Assembly: GCA_031399165.1 (NCBI GenBank)
Contig: JANNOO010000001.1
Coordinates: 30,473 to 94,472, forward strand
Direction: 5' to 3'
DNA: 64,000 bases
DNA from: JAKFWI01 sp031399165
GTDB taxonomy: Bacteria > Pseudomonadota > Alphaproteobacteria > Caulobacterales > Aquidulcibacteraceae
Part shown: positions 23,257 through 32,019 of the stretch, in pieces
Position numbering within the stretch: position 1 is the first letter of the stretch
How the letters are laid out: each line of letters begins with the position of its first letter
Program-made: the position numbers and the translations under genes
The notes under the pieces: model-generated
Databases searched by the model: none
Seen by the model: only the letters and a program-made list of their open reading frames with translations
Told to the model about the DNA's origin: nothing

Positions 23257-24390
23257 TCATTGCCTCGCCTTGATCCACCTGCGCACGCGCGTTATCGACT
23301 GATTTATCACTTGATGCATGTCCAGATACTGGTAGGTGCCGCAGCGTCCTATGAAATGCATATGGTCCTGCAGGGCTGCCCGCTCGGCATAGCTATTGTA
23401 GAGGCGGTCATAGCGTCCGTCGGTCGTTTTTACTGGATAGTAGCGTTCCCGTCCATTTTCCCGGTAGTCGCATGGCTCTTCGACGGTGCGGATCACAGTG
23501 TCTGTCATTCGCACATGTTGGCCCACGATATTGTGCCACCAGGTTTCGCGCGTAAACGGTCCATTGTCGGTGTAATTGATGACAGCGTGTCCTTCGGCCT
23601 CATCGACCGAATGTGCGTGAAGGTGAAAGCGGATCGAACGATACGGCAGCTCGCCGAGGTCGTAGTCAAAATATTCGTCGATCGGCATCGAATTGAAGCA
23701 TGCGTCGTAGCGGGTAGATAACTCGCTCGAAAAGCTTTCGCCCAGGCGCACATTTATTCGGTCATGATCGAAGATGTGCTGAAAAAGGCGGACGAAACCG
23801 TCCTTCGGCATCGCCTGGAAGGAATCGTTGGGAAAGTAGCGGCCTTCGCGGTCGTTCCGGATTTGCAGTCGCCGCACCACAGCCGCGTCCATCTCCGCAA
23901 GATCCATCCCCCACATTTTTTTCGTGTAGGGACGAAAGAAAAGGTCGGTGAGCTCCGGGCCGATGGCGCTGTAGAGGTGATCCTCCGCGCTGACGATGGG
24001 CGTGCGGACCACGGCGTGTTGGGCGAGGAGGCCAGCCACCTCTTCCGACGATTGAAGCGAAGTTCGAAAGACGGCGTTCACCGTGTCGAGGTTTACGGGC
24101 AGCGGCGTAAGCTGACCATCGGGAAGACGCGCGACGACCCTATGTTCGTAATGCAGCCAGTCCGTGAAGCGCGACAGCCACTCGACCACCTCAATATTGG
24201 AAGTATGAAACAGGTGCGGACCATAGCGATGTATGCGGACGCCGCTTTCATGCACCTCGTCGAAGCAATTGCCCGCGATGTGTTCGCGGCGGTCAATAAC
24301 ATCCACCGCGAAGCCAGCATCTGCCAGTTCGCGGGCGAAAACCGCGCCCGCAAAACCTGCGCCCACTACCAGGAGTTTTGTCATCGCCAC
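23257..24390 (-). CDS. glf: UDP-galactopyranose mutase
   Basis: This 377-residue flavoenzyme interconverts UDP-galactopyranose and UDP-galactofuranose. Family motifs are the FAD-binding GAGFAGAVFARELADAG, HIAGNCFDEVHESGVRIHRY, RPYTKKMWGMDLAEM, YFPNDSFQAMPKDGF and, at the C-terminus, RCGTYQYLDMHQVI. The length is normal. The start may be GTG 24390 or ATG 24384. It is the upstream gene of a two-gene operon with DUF707, and implies galactofuranose in a surface polysaccharide or lipopolysaccharide. Confidence 0.95.
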   Translation of the reverse strand: MAMTKLLVVGAGFAGAVFARELADAGFAVDVIDRREHIAGNCFDEVHESGVRIHRYGPHLFHTSNIEVVEWLSRFTDWLHYEHRVVARLPDGQLTPLPVNLDTVNAVFRTSLQSSEEVAGLLAQHAVVRTPIVSAEDHLYSAIGPELTDLFFRPYTKKMWGMDLAEMDAAVVRRLQIRNDREGRYFPNDSFQAMPKDGFVRLFQHIFDHDRINVRLGESFSSELSTRYDACFNSMPIDEYFDYDLGELPYRSIRFHLHAHSVDEAEGHAVINYTDNGPFTRETWWHNIVGQHVRMTDTVIRTVEEPCDYRENGRERYYPVKTTDGRYDRLYNSYAERAALQDHMHFIGRCGTYQYLDMHQVINQSITRVRRWIKARQ

Positions 24391-24589
24391 AATCCAGTTT
24401 GGCTATCGAAGGACAAGAGAACGGCGTTCGTCAAGCAAAGAACGAGCGTGACGCAAACTAATTTCTAGACGCGCTCGACTTCCGGTTTTCTTATTGGACG
24501 GGCAGCACATCACTGTTTTGGCCGATTAGAGAGTGACAGCCCGCGACGCTGCCTTTCTTGCCATTTCCATCTCCGATTTGCCCTCGCCG

Positions 24590-25351
24590 CTATGCCTTCA
24601 GGCGATAGCCGGTGCGGAAAATCCACCAGATCACGCCGAGGCAAAGCAACAGAAAGCCGAAGATCGCCAGCAGGCTAAGTCCGATGCCTACATCGGACTG
24701 GCCGAAAAAGCTCCAGCGGAACCCGCTCACCAGATAGACCACCGGATTGAACAGCGTGACGTTACGCCAGAATTCCGGAAGCATGTTGATCGAGTAGAAC
24801 GCGCCGCCGAGGAAGGTCAGCGGCGTAACGATCAGCAACGGGATGATCTGCAGCTTCTCGAACCCGTCTGCCCATAGCCCGATGATGAAGCCAAACAGCG
24901 CGAAAGTAACCGCGGTCAGCACCAGGAACAAGAACACGATCAGCGGATGCTCGATCCGGTAGTCCACGAACAGGCGCGCCGTAACCAGCATGATCGAACC
25001 GAGGATAACCGATTTGGTCGCCGCGGCGCCGACATAGCCGATAACGATCTCCATCGCCGAAAGCGGCGCAGAAAGAATCTCATAGATCGTGCCGGTAAAG
25101 CGGGGGAAATAGATGCCGAACGAGGCGTTCGAAATGCTCTCCCCCAGCAGTGAAAGCATGATCAAACCCGGAACGATATAGGCGGCATAGCTGACGCCGT
25201 CGATATCGGCCATGCGCGAACCGATCGCCGAGCCGAACACGATAAAATAGAGCGAAGTTGAAAGCACCGGCGACAGCAGGCTTTGGCCGAGCGTGCGGAA
25301 CCAGCGGCTCATTTCGAAGCGATAAATCGCTTTCACGCCGTTGATGTTCAT
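24590..25351 (-). CDS. yadH: ABC-2 type transporter permease, YadH-like
   Basis: A 253-residue inner-membrane protein with six predicted membrane segments, of the ABC-2 export class. It resembles E. coli YadH in length and layout. Its start overlaps the stop of the ATPase gene by 4 nt (ATGA), so the two are translated together. The substrate is unknown. Position beside glf/DUF707 might hint at a glycan or lipid substrate, but YadGH is not a known polysaccharide exporter. Confidence 0.9.
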   Translation of the reverse strand: MNINGVKAIYRFEMSRWFRTLGQSLLSPVLSTSLYFIVFGSAIGSRMADIDGVSYAAYIVPGLIMLSLLGESISNASFGIYFPRFTGTIYEILSAPLSAMEIVIGYVGAAATKSVILGSIMLVTARLFVDYRIEHPLIVFLFLVLTAVTFALFGFIIGLWADGFEKLQIIPLLIVTPLTFLGGAFYSINMLPEFWRNVTLFNPVVYLVSGFRWSFFGQSDVGIGLSLLAIFGFLLLCLGVIWWIFRTGYRLKA

Positions 25352-26274
25352 GGCTGGGCCCTCACCAGGCTTACGAAAATGTCTTCGAGCGAAGACTGCT
25401 CCGTATTCAAATCCTTGAAATCGACGCCGAGTTCATTCAGGCGGCGCATCAGGGCGGCGATGCCAGTGTCATCAGCCTGTGCGTCGAACGCATAAACCAG
25501 ATCGCGGCCGCTATTGATTAGCTCCAGCTTGTAGCCGTTTAAGCCTTCCGGCAGGGTTTCAAGCGGGCTTTGCAGATGCAGCGTCAGCTGCTTTTTGCCG
25601 AGCTTGCGCATCAGCGCGGTCTTTTCCTCCACCACGATCAGTTCGCCCTTGTTGATGACGCCGATCCGGTCGGCCATTTCCTCGGCTTCTTCAATATAGT
25701 GCGTGGTGAGGATGATGGTGACGCCGCTATCGCGCAGGCCGCGGACGATATCCCACATGTCGCGGCGCAGTTCGACATCTACGCCGGCCGTCGGCTCGTC
25801 GAGAAATAGGATTTGCGGCTCGTGCGATAGCGCCTTCGCTATCATCACCCGCCGCTTCATGCCGCCCGATAGCGTCATGATCTTGCTGTCGCGCTTTTCC
25901 CACAGCGTCAGCTCTTTCAGGATTTTCTCGATCAGCGCCGGGTTGGCAGGCTTGCCAAAAACGCCGCGGCTGAAATTCACCGTCGCCGAGACGGTTTCGA
26001 AGGCGTCGGTCGTCAGCTCCTGCGGCACGAGACCGATCTGGGTGCGGGCGGCGCGATAATCGCGCACGATATCGTGGCTATTGGCGGTGACGCTGCCTTC
26101 GCTGGCTTTGACGATACCGCAGATGACGTTGATCAGCGTGGTTTTGCCGGCGCCGTTAGGGCCGAGCAGGGCGAAGATTTCGCCCTTGCTGATGTCCAGA
26201 TTGATATTCTTGAGCGCGCTCAGACCGGATGCGTACACTTTCGACAGATTCTTGACCGAAATGACTGGCTGCAT
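25348..26274 (-). CDS. yadG: ABC transporter ATP-binding protein, YadG-like
   Basis: A 308-residue ATPase, the same length as E. coli YadG. The motifs are intact: Walker A GPNGAGKTT, signature LSGGMKRR, Walker B ILFLDEPTAGVD and the switch HYIEEAEEM. The C-terminal segment ending SLEDIFVSLV is typical of the YadG subgroup. It is the first gene of the yadGH operon. Confidence 0.93.
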   Translation of the reverse strand: MQPVISVKNLSKVYASGLSALKNINLDISKGEIFALLGPNGAGKTTLINVICGIVKASEGSVTANSHDIVRDYRAARTQIGLVPQELTTDAFETVSATVNFSRGVFGKPANPALIEKILKELTLWEKRDSKIMTLSGGMKRRVMIAKALSHEPQILFLDEPTAGVDVELRRDMWDIVRGLRDSGVTIILTTHYIEEAEEMADRIGVINKGELIVVEEKTALMRKLGKKQLTLHLQSPLETLPEGLNGYKLELINSGRDLVYAFDAQADDTGIAALMRRLNELGVDFKDLNTEQSSLEDIFVSLVRAQP

Positions 26275-26463
26275 GAATGCCCTCGTCCGCGCGCCGGTTA
26301 CTTAGGCGCCTTCGCGGGCCTTTGCTAGGCCCCCTTCTTTTGCCCCATCGCCGCGTTTGCAGCCTTGCGCAAACCCAATTCCGGGTGAAACATCCATCCC
26401 GTTCGACACGCCAAGACACGCGGCGCTGTAAGACTTGGGCGCCGCCTCACGGGAGGCGCCACC

Positions 26464-28446
26464 ATGCCTGGCAGAGTAACCACTTCCACGCGCTGCATCG
26501 CTGTAACCGGCCCTACGGGCGTCGGGAAAACCACTCTCGTTCAAGGCCTTAAAACCGCGGCCGCCGGCGCTTTCGAAAGCGGGGCGGCCAATTCACATCA
26601 ATCGGTCGAGATCGAGGTGCAGAGCATCGACTTCATGGGCGATGGCTACAGCCTGATCGATACGCCTGGCGCAATCGATTTCTCCGCCGATATGGATTTC
26701 GCTCTTCCCGGCGCCGATCTGGCGCTGGTGGTGGCCGATCCCGATCCAGCCAAGGGCGTGCTGGTTCACCCCTTTCTCAAGGAGCTTGAGCGGCTGAGCA
26801 TTCCCCGCGTGCTGTTCGTCAACAAGATCGATCAGGCGGCCGGCGGCGCGCGCGGCATTCTTGAGGCGCTCCAACCGTTCTCCAGCGCGCCGCTGGTGGC
26901 GCGCGAATTGCCGATCTGGAACGGCGACAAGATCACCGGCTTCGTCGATCTGGCGCTGGAGCGCGCCTACGTCTACCGTCCTGGCAAGCCTTCCGAACGG
27001 ATCGACATCCCCGCCGACATCGCCGCGATCGAGAGCGACGCGCGCTTCCATATGCTCGAGCAACTCGCCGATTATGACGATGCGCTGATGGAGCAATTGC
27101 TGAACGATGTCGCGCCGCCAACCGATTCAGTATTTTCCGATTTGCGGCGCGAGACGGAAGAAGGGCTGATCGTGCCGGTGTTCTTCGGCGCGGCGGCGCT
27201 GGGGTTAGGCTTGCGGCGGCTGCTCAAAAGCCTCCGCCACGATACGCCCGAGCCGAAAATCGCCGCCGCACGGATCGGCCTCGACGGCGCTGGGGCGTAC
27301 GTAATGAAGATCACGCATTCCGGTCAGGCGGGAAAACTGGCGATCGCCCGCGTACTCGGCGCGCCGCTGCGCGATAGCGCCGAACTGGTATTGAGCAACG
27401 GCCAGCGCGGCCGCGCCAGCGCGCTGTTTTCGCTCCGCGACGGCGCGATGAAGAAAACAGCGCAGGCCGCTGAGGGCGAAATCGTCGCCATCGGCAAACT
27501 TGATCCAATCGCACGCGGCGACCTTCTGGGCGCTGCTGCGCCGGCCAAGCTGCGCGTGGCCGCCCAGAGCCGTTATCCGGTCTACCAATTGGCGATTAGC
27601 GCCAAGGACAGGAAGGATGACGTGCGCCTCTCCGGCGCGCTGGTGAAACTGACCGAGGAAGATCCGGGACTTTCGGTGGTTCATGATGTGGATTCAAACG
27701 AAGTGATCTTGCACGGACAAGGCGAGCCGCATTTGCGGCTCGTGCTCGATCATCTGAAGAAGCGCTTCGGCGTGGAGGTTACGTCGGGCCGTCCCGCTAC
27801 GCCCTATCGCGAAACCATCCGCAAGAGCGCGTCGCAGCGCGGACGGCATAAAAAACAAACTGGCGGCCACGGTCAGTTCGCCGATGTGATGCTGGAGATC
27901 AGGCCGCTGCCGCGCGGCGAAGGATTCCGTTTCACCGACAGGATCACCGGCGGCGCAATACCGCGGCAATGGATACCCGCCGTAGAGCAAGGTGTTCGTG
28001 ACGCGATGGAGAAAGGCCCGCTCGGCTTTCGGGTAGTGGATGTGGAGGTGACGCTGATTGACGGCGCGTTTCATGCGGTGGATTCGTCGGAGCTTGCGTT
28101 TCGCATCGCCGGTCGCAGCGCAATCAGCGAGGCTCTGCCCCATTGCGATCCTGTGGTGCTCGATCCGATCGAAAAGCTGATCGTGTACACGCCGTCCTGG
28201 GGCACGCCGCGCGTCAACTCCGCGGTGTCCAGCCGCAACGGACAGATTCTGGGCTTTGAAACGCGCGAAGATTGGCCCGGCTGGGACCAGATCGAAGTGT
28301 GCCTGTCTTATGCCGAGCGGCAGGATTTCATTTCAGAACTGCGTTCCCTGACGCAGGGGCTGGCGACATTCCAGGCGCGCTTCAGCCACATGGCTGAACT
28401 TTCGGGACGACGCGCCGAAGATGCATTGCGCCGGGCGCGGCATTAA
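26464..28446 (+). CDS. Elongation factor G-like protein (EF-G2/FusA2-type)
   Basis: A 660-residue translation-factor-like GTPase with the five-domain EF-G layout. The P-loop is GPTGVGKTT and the NKID motif is intact. The G3 motif reads DTPGAIDF, with Ala70 in place of the catalytic histidine of EF-G and EF-Tu. The switch I region between the P-loop and G3 is much shorter than in canonical EF-G. Domain IV (RGRHKKQTGGHGQFADV) and domain V (YTPSWGTPRVNSAV) are present. Proteins of this subgroup are usually not able to replace EF-G in translocation. Role unknown. GGGAGG lies 8 nt before the ATG. It is monocistronic and separate from ribosomal protein genes. Confidence 0.88.
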   Translation: MPGRVTTSTRCIAVTGPTGVGKTTLVQGLKTAAAGAFESGAANSHQSVEIEVQSIDFMGDGYSLIDTPGAIDFSADMDFALPGADLALVVADPDPAKGVLVHPFLKELERLSIPRVLFVNKIDQAAGGARGILEALQPFSSAPLVARELPIWNGDKITGFVDLALERAYVYRPGKPSERIDIPADIAAIESDARFHMLEQLADYDDALMEQLLNDVAPPTDSVFSDLRRETEEGLIVPVFFGAAALGLGLRRLLKSLRHDTPEPKIAAARIGLDGAGAYVMKITHSGQAGKLAIARVLGAPLRDSAELVLSNGQRGRASALFSLRDGAMKKTAQAAEGEIVAIGKLDPIARGDLLGAAAPAKLRVAAQSRYPVYQLAISAKDRKDDVRLSGALVKLTEEDPGLSVVHDVDSNEVILHGQGEPHLRLVLDHLKKRFGVEVTSGRPATPYRETIRKSASQRGRHKKQTGGHGQFADVMLEIRPLPRGEGFRFTDRITGGAIPRQWIPAVEQGVRDAMEKGPLGFRVVDVEVTLIDGAFHAVDSSELAFRIAGRSAISEALPHCDPVVLDPIEKLIVYTPSWGTPRVNSAVSSRNGQILGFETREDWPGWDQIEVCLSYAERQDFISELRSLTQGLATFQARFSHMAELSGRRAEDALRRARH

Positions 28447-28459
28447 AAGCGAACACAGA

Positions 28460-28485
28460 AGCGGGCCGCCTTGCAGCGGCCCGCT
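28460..28485. terminator. Hairpin between EF-G-like and glycine-rich genes
   Basis: A perfect 10-bp GC stem (AGCGGGCCGC/GCGGCCCGCT) with a 6-nt loop lies between two convergent genes. It could end transcription from both sides. No long T run follows on either strand, so it is a weaker terminator than that at 11431. Confidence 0.55.
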
Positions 28486-28511
28486 CCGAATTCATTAATC
28501 GCGTTATCGGG

Positions 28512-28922
28512 TTACAGACCCGTAGCCGACGCGTCAGCCCCGGCCGATGCATCAACCTTCGTGTCATCGACTTTGTCTTTGGTTGTGGTGACGACACGCT
28601 TTGTTGTGGTCTTGGCCTTGTCCACGGTTGTTTTAGCAGCGCCTACAGCACCGGAACCATCAACGGTCGCGCCGCCGCTGACGCTCGTGCCAGCGCCTAT
28701 CGCTGAACCTCCTGTAGCGCCGCTCGCGCCGCCGCTTGCGCCGAGGCCGACGCCTGCTTGACCGCCGCTAGCGCCAGCGCCGAGGCCGCCAGTGGCGCCG
28801 CCTACGGTTCCGCCAAGTGAACCCGTTGCGCCGCCGCCAACTGCACCGCCCAATTGCGCATAAGCTGGCGCGCTGAAGGCGATCAACGCCGCAGCCGCAA
28901 GTCCAAACTTCAAGTTGTTCAT
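28512..28922 (-). CDS. Glycine/alanine-rich secreted protein of unknown function
   Basis: A 136-residue exported protein. A signal peptide (MNNLKFGLAAAALIAFSAPAYA) is followed by a long low-complexity Gly/Ala/Ser/Thr region with repeated GG-A/T-GG units up to about residue 95, and then a charged Lys/Thr/Asp tail. GGGAG lies 6 nt before the ATG. No catalytic motif is visible. It may be a surface or periplasmic structural protein. Confidence 0.75.
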   Translation of the reverse strand: MNNLKFGLAAAALIAFSAPAYAQLGGAVGGGATGSLGGTVGGATGGLGAGASGGQAGVGLGASGGASGATGGSAIGAGTSVSGGATVDGSGAVGAAKTTVDKAKTTTKRVVTTTKDKVDDTKVDASAGADASATGL

Positions 28923-29010
28923 GTTTAACTCCCAGAACGCAGTCCCGCGCGTGGGGGAGAAACGATGTCCGTGGGCGAGGGTTCCCGCACCGGCAGCTAT
29001 CGCTCAATTG

Positions 29011-30822
29011 CTAGGCTGCTGCCGGTACGTTTTTCTGCACGGCCGCTTCGGTGGGCAACGCCGCCGGCACGCTCAAGATGAACATGGAGCCAAATCCTTG
29101 GCGGCTGCGCGCGGCGATCTGGCCGCCCAATAACGTGACCAGACGCTTGGTGATCGCTAGACCAAGCCCCATGCCGCCATACCGGCGCGTGTTGGAATTA
29201 TCAGCTTGCATGAACGGATCAAAAATCCGCGTCATCTGGTCGGTGCTCATGCCGATTCCGCTGTCGTGAACTTCGATGCGCACCCAGGCGGCGTTTTCAA
29301 TGCGCATGCGTTCCGCGCGTAGCACGATCTCGCCATTGCTCGTGAATTTGATCGCATTCGAAAGCAAATTGGCCACGCACTGGCGCAGGCGCGCTTCATC
29401 CGTGCGGGCAAAGCCAAGATTGCCAAGACATTGCACGGTGAGCGTATTGCCCGCCCGCTTTGCACCGGCGTCGGCCGCATCGGCGCAAGCGCGCAGCATA
29501 TCGCCGACATCGAACGATTTCGGCTCAAGCTCGATCTGACCGCTTTCGACCTTCGACATATCGAGGATTTCGTTGATCAGGCCGAGCAGCGCCTGCGCCG
29601 AATCCTGAATTTTGCGGACATCGCCGGCGCAGGCGTCGAGCCCGGAGGCGCGCACATCTTCCTGTACGAGTTCGGAATAGCCCATGATGGCGGTGAGCGG
29701 CGTACGCAGCTCATGGCTCATATTGGCGATAAAATCGGTCTTGATCTGCTCGGCGCGGGCGTGGGCTTCGCGATCCAGAACGGCCTGCTGTTCGCGCGCC
29801 AGCGCTTCGCGCGCGCGCGCCGCCAGCGCGTTGTACGCGCGTACGACGCGGCCGATCTCGTCTTTTGATTTTTCTGACGGCGCGGGCTTTAGATCATCAT
29901 CCTGACGATCGAAATGACGCTCCAGCGCGCGCAGGCGCGCAATAACCTGCCCGTTCAGCATAACCCAGAGCGCCAGCATCGCAGCAGCGAACACCGCCGT
30001 GAGCAGGCACGCCGCCACGAAAATCGAACGCTCCCCGAGCGTCGTGACGGCCTTGGCGTGGCGGGCGTGGATCGCGCCGACCGCGCGTTGATCGGCGCCG
30101 CGCAGGGCGATCAGGGACTCGCGGCGATGATCTTCAGTCCAGCTCACTTCTTCGGCGCTAGTCGTGGCCAGCTTTAGAAGGCTGGCGCGCAGCATGGCGC
30201 CCGCCTTTGGCGAGACGATACTGACTACATCAAGATCTAGTTGTGTCGGATCACGCAGGCGAGACGTGGAAAGATATTGTCCGAGGACCACGAGGCCCAT
30301 CGGGCCCGCCTGACCGCGGGAATCGCTGGCCGGACGCGCCGCGTAAAGCAGCGGCCCATGCTGCGTCCACACCACGCCGGTCCGCATGCCGTTCTCCGTT
30401 TTCGGCGCAGCGCGCGCATCGCTAAGCACGACGTTGAACAGGAAGTCGCTGGCTTCCAGCCCACCGTCCCTCGCGTGGTTCCGGCCCCAGACGATGCGGC
30501 CCTTGTCATTGACGAACAGCAAAACGTCGACGTCGTATTTGGCGAACCATTCGACGTTGAAACTGTCGGCATAACCCGGCTGGCGGCCCATCAGGAACGC
30601 GCGGGTATCATCCCAATCGGCATAATCGTTGACGCGCGCCGCCAGGTTTTTCTTGTACGCGGCGAGGCTGGCGTGGACGCGGCGCACGTCGCTATCGTGC
30701 TGCTGGGCTTCGACACGCTGAAAATCGGCGCGCACGGAACGATCGAGGATCAACCACGCCGCGCCAAACAGGACGCAGAACAGGACAACGAGCGCGCAAG
30801 CGAATCTGGCGGTCAGCTTCAT
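29011..30822 (-). CDS. CHASE4-domain sensor histidine kinase
   Basis: The 603-residue kinase has a membrane segment (about 8-28), a periplasmic CHASE4 domain (about 35-200, containing NDYADWDDTRAF), a second membrane segment (about 255-285), a HAMP-like region, then HisKA with NMSHELRTPL carrying the phosphorylated histidine, and an HATPase_c domain with NLLSNAIKFT, DSGIGM and GGMGLGLAI. All catalytic boxes are intact. No response regulator is adjacent. ATG 30822 starts exactly at the first membrane segment. A longer frame to 31116 contains only low-quality sequence. Confidence 0.93.
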   Translation of the reverse strand: MKLTARFACALVVLFCVLFGAAWLILDRSVRADFQRVEAQQHDSDVRRVHASLAAYKKNLAARVNDYADWDDTRAFLMGRQPGYADSFNVEWFAKYDVDVLLFVNDKGRIVWGRNHARDGGLEASDFLFNVVLSDARAAPKTENGMRTGVVWTQHGPLLYAARPASDSRGQAGPMGLVVLGQYLSTSRLRDPTQLDLDVVSIVSPKAGAMLRASLLKLATTSAEEVSWTEDHRRESLIALRGADQRAVGAIHARHAKAVTTLGERSIFVAACLLTAVFAAAMLALWVMLNGQVIARLRALERHFDRQDDDLKPAPSEKSKDEIGRVVRAYNALAARAREALAREQQAVLDREAHARAEQIKTDFIANMSHELRTPLTAIMGYSELVQEDVRASGLDACAGDVRKIQDSAQALLGLINEILDMSKVESGQIELEPKSFDVGDMLRACADAADAGAKRAGNTLTVQCLGNLGFARTDEARLRQCVANLLSNAIKFTSNGEIVLRAERMRIENAAWVRIEVHDSGIGMSTDQMTRIFDPFMQADNSNTRRYGGMGLGLAITKRLVTLLGGQIAARSRQGFGSMFILSVPAALPTEAAVQKNVPAAA

Positions 30823-30935
30823 GGCTGTCCGTCCAGGGCTTCGCACGCGGATAGCTTGACCGCCATGGCGCGTTTTTAGCGCACGACGTTTAAGGAACCG
30901 TCGAAGGAACGTTGTAAATAAAGTCTTTCGGCGAC

Positions 30936-31682
30936 CTAGAGCGCGTAAGCAACCCAGACGTTGGGTTCTTCGTAGCGCCCGCGCTGACGATCCAGATCGA
31001 TCGACACCGGCACGAGCGCGCCGTCGAGCTTGTATTCGCCCGATTGTTCGAACTGGCGATTGGTCCAGGTTTCCCAGAACGCCACCGGCTCCTCGACCAC
31101 CATGGAACGCTTGCAAGGGCCGATCAGGCGCGCGCCGGCGGACAAATGGCTGCGCAGCCAGGGATCGAACACCCGGCCGCGTTCATCGGTCCAGGTAATG
31201 TAATCGTCGATCGAAACGTCAGGATGCTGCGCCTTCGCTGACGGCCGCACCGGCGCGACAAGGCCATTGAGGCCTTTGGCGCGGGCCAAATCGAGCAGCG
31301 CGTTGATCATCAGCTTCGCGTAGCCCTTACTGCGGTGAACTTTCGGCACGGAAATGGCCAGGGCGCCAAGCATGTTGGCTGGCTGGCCCGCCTTCCCAGA
31401 CGCCGATTCCACCACCCAATCCCAGCCCTCGGGCGGTAGCGCATTGGGCTCGCAAAGCAGCGGAACGCAATTGGCCGCGGCGGCGACATAGCCGGTTTCC
31501 TCATCATAGAGGCACAGCTGATAGTCGGGGTATTCGTCGAGCAAGGACGAATAGAGGGCGTAATGAGCCCGCGTATAATTAAGGTAACCGAGCTCACTCC
31601 AGGCGGCCTGCTCAATCACGTGGGCAGCCTTTTTCAACTCGGGGCTGTCCGCGCGCGAGCGGATGGTCAGGTGGCCTGCCAT
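30936..31682 (-). CDS. GNAT-family N-acetyltransferase-like protein
   Basis: A 248-residue cytoplasmic protein. The central part, LGALAISVPKVHRSKGYAKL, resembles the acetyl-CoA binding segment of GNAT proteins. The C-terminal third is longer than in small GNATs, and its pattern does not reveal a substrate. AGGAA lies upstream of the ATG. It is a single gene, divergent from the GGDEF-EAL gene. Confidence 0.72.
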   Translation of the reverse strand: MAGHLTIRSRADSPELKKAAHVIEQAAWSELGYLNYTRAHYALYSSLLDEYPDYQLCLYDEETGYVAAAANCVPLLCEPNALPPEGWDWVVESASGKAGQPANMLGALAISVPKVHRSKGYAKLMINALLDLARAKGLNGLVAPVRPSAKAQHPDVSIDDYITWTDERGRVFDPWLRSHLSAGARLIGPCKRSMVVEEPVAFWETWTNRQFEQSGEYKLDGALVPVSIDLDRQRGRYEEPNVWVAYAL

Positions 31683-31809
31683 TTGAGCATTTCCTAATTT
31701 TGCATTTACGCCGACCGCCCAAAACCGCAGATATCACCTGCCGCCCGAGCTATTCCCTTAATAAAGTATAAACAAAACCCCCGCAAGCCCTAGAGAAGAA
31801 AAGTATTTG

Positions 31810-31817
31810 TTAACCAT
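31810..31817 (+). promoter_or_regulatory. CtrA-like half-site TTAACCAT
   Basis: An exact match to the 8-mer described for the cell-cycle regulator CtrA in Caulobacter. It lies 203 bp before the ATG of the GGDEF-EAL gene. A second copy in the opposite orientation lies 67 bp downstream. Confidence 0.4.
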
Positions 31818-31883
31818 GTTTACAGCGTTTGCCTGCGTTAATACTTGTTAGAACCTCCAGATTCAACTGTAGCGGGCAGGTAA

Positions 31884-31891
31884 ATGGTTAA
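31884..31891 (-). promoter_or_regulatory. CtrA-like half-site, reverse orientation
   Basis: ATGGTTAA is the exact reverse complement of TTAACCAT. It lies between the first half-site and the GGDEF-EAL start. Confidence 0.4.
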
Positions 31892-32019
31892 ACATCGCGC
31901 AAGTGCTTAATGCGTGTTAACCACTTCAACCTGAGCGCGCCCTGGAAAGCGCCAGTCATCGCGGTAAGAAAATCTTCTTCTACTGGCGCCTATGCTTGCC
32001 CGTTGAGGTTCACGAGCCG

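Larger units (their letters stand above)
31683..32019. other. AT-rich divergent intergenic region with CtrA-like boxes
   Basis: These 337 bases separate the divergent GNAT and GGDEF-EAL genes and are the most AT-rich stretch of the window. It holds two TTAACCAT octamers in opposite orientation (listed separately) and further TTAA elements at 31907-31910 and 31917-31920 with a 6-base spacer. No RNA gene is recognised. Confidence 0.55.
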
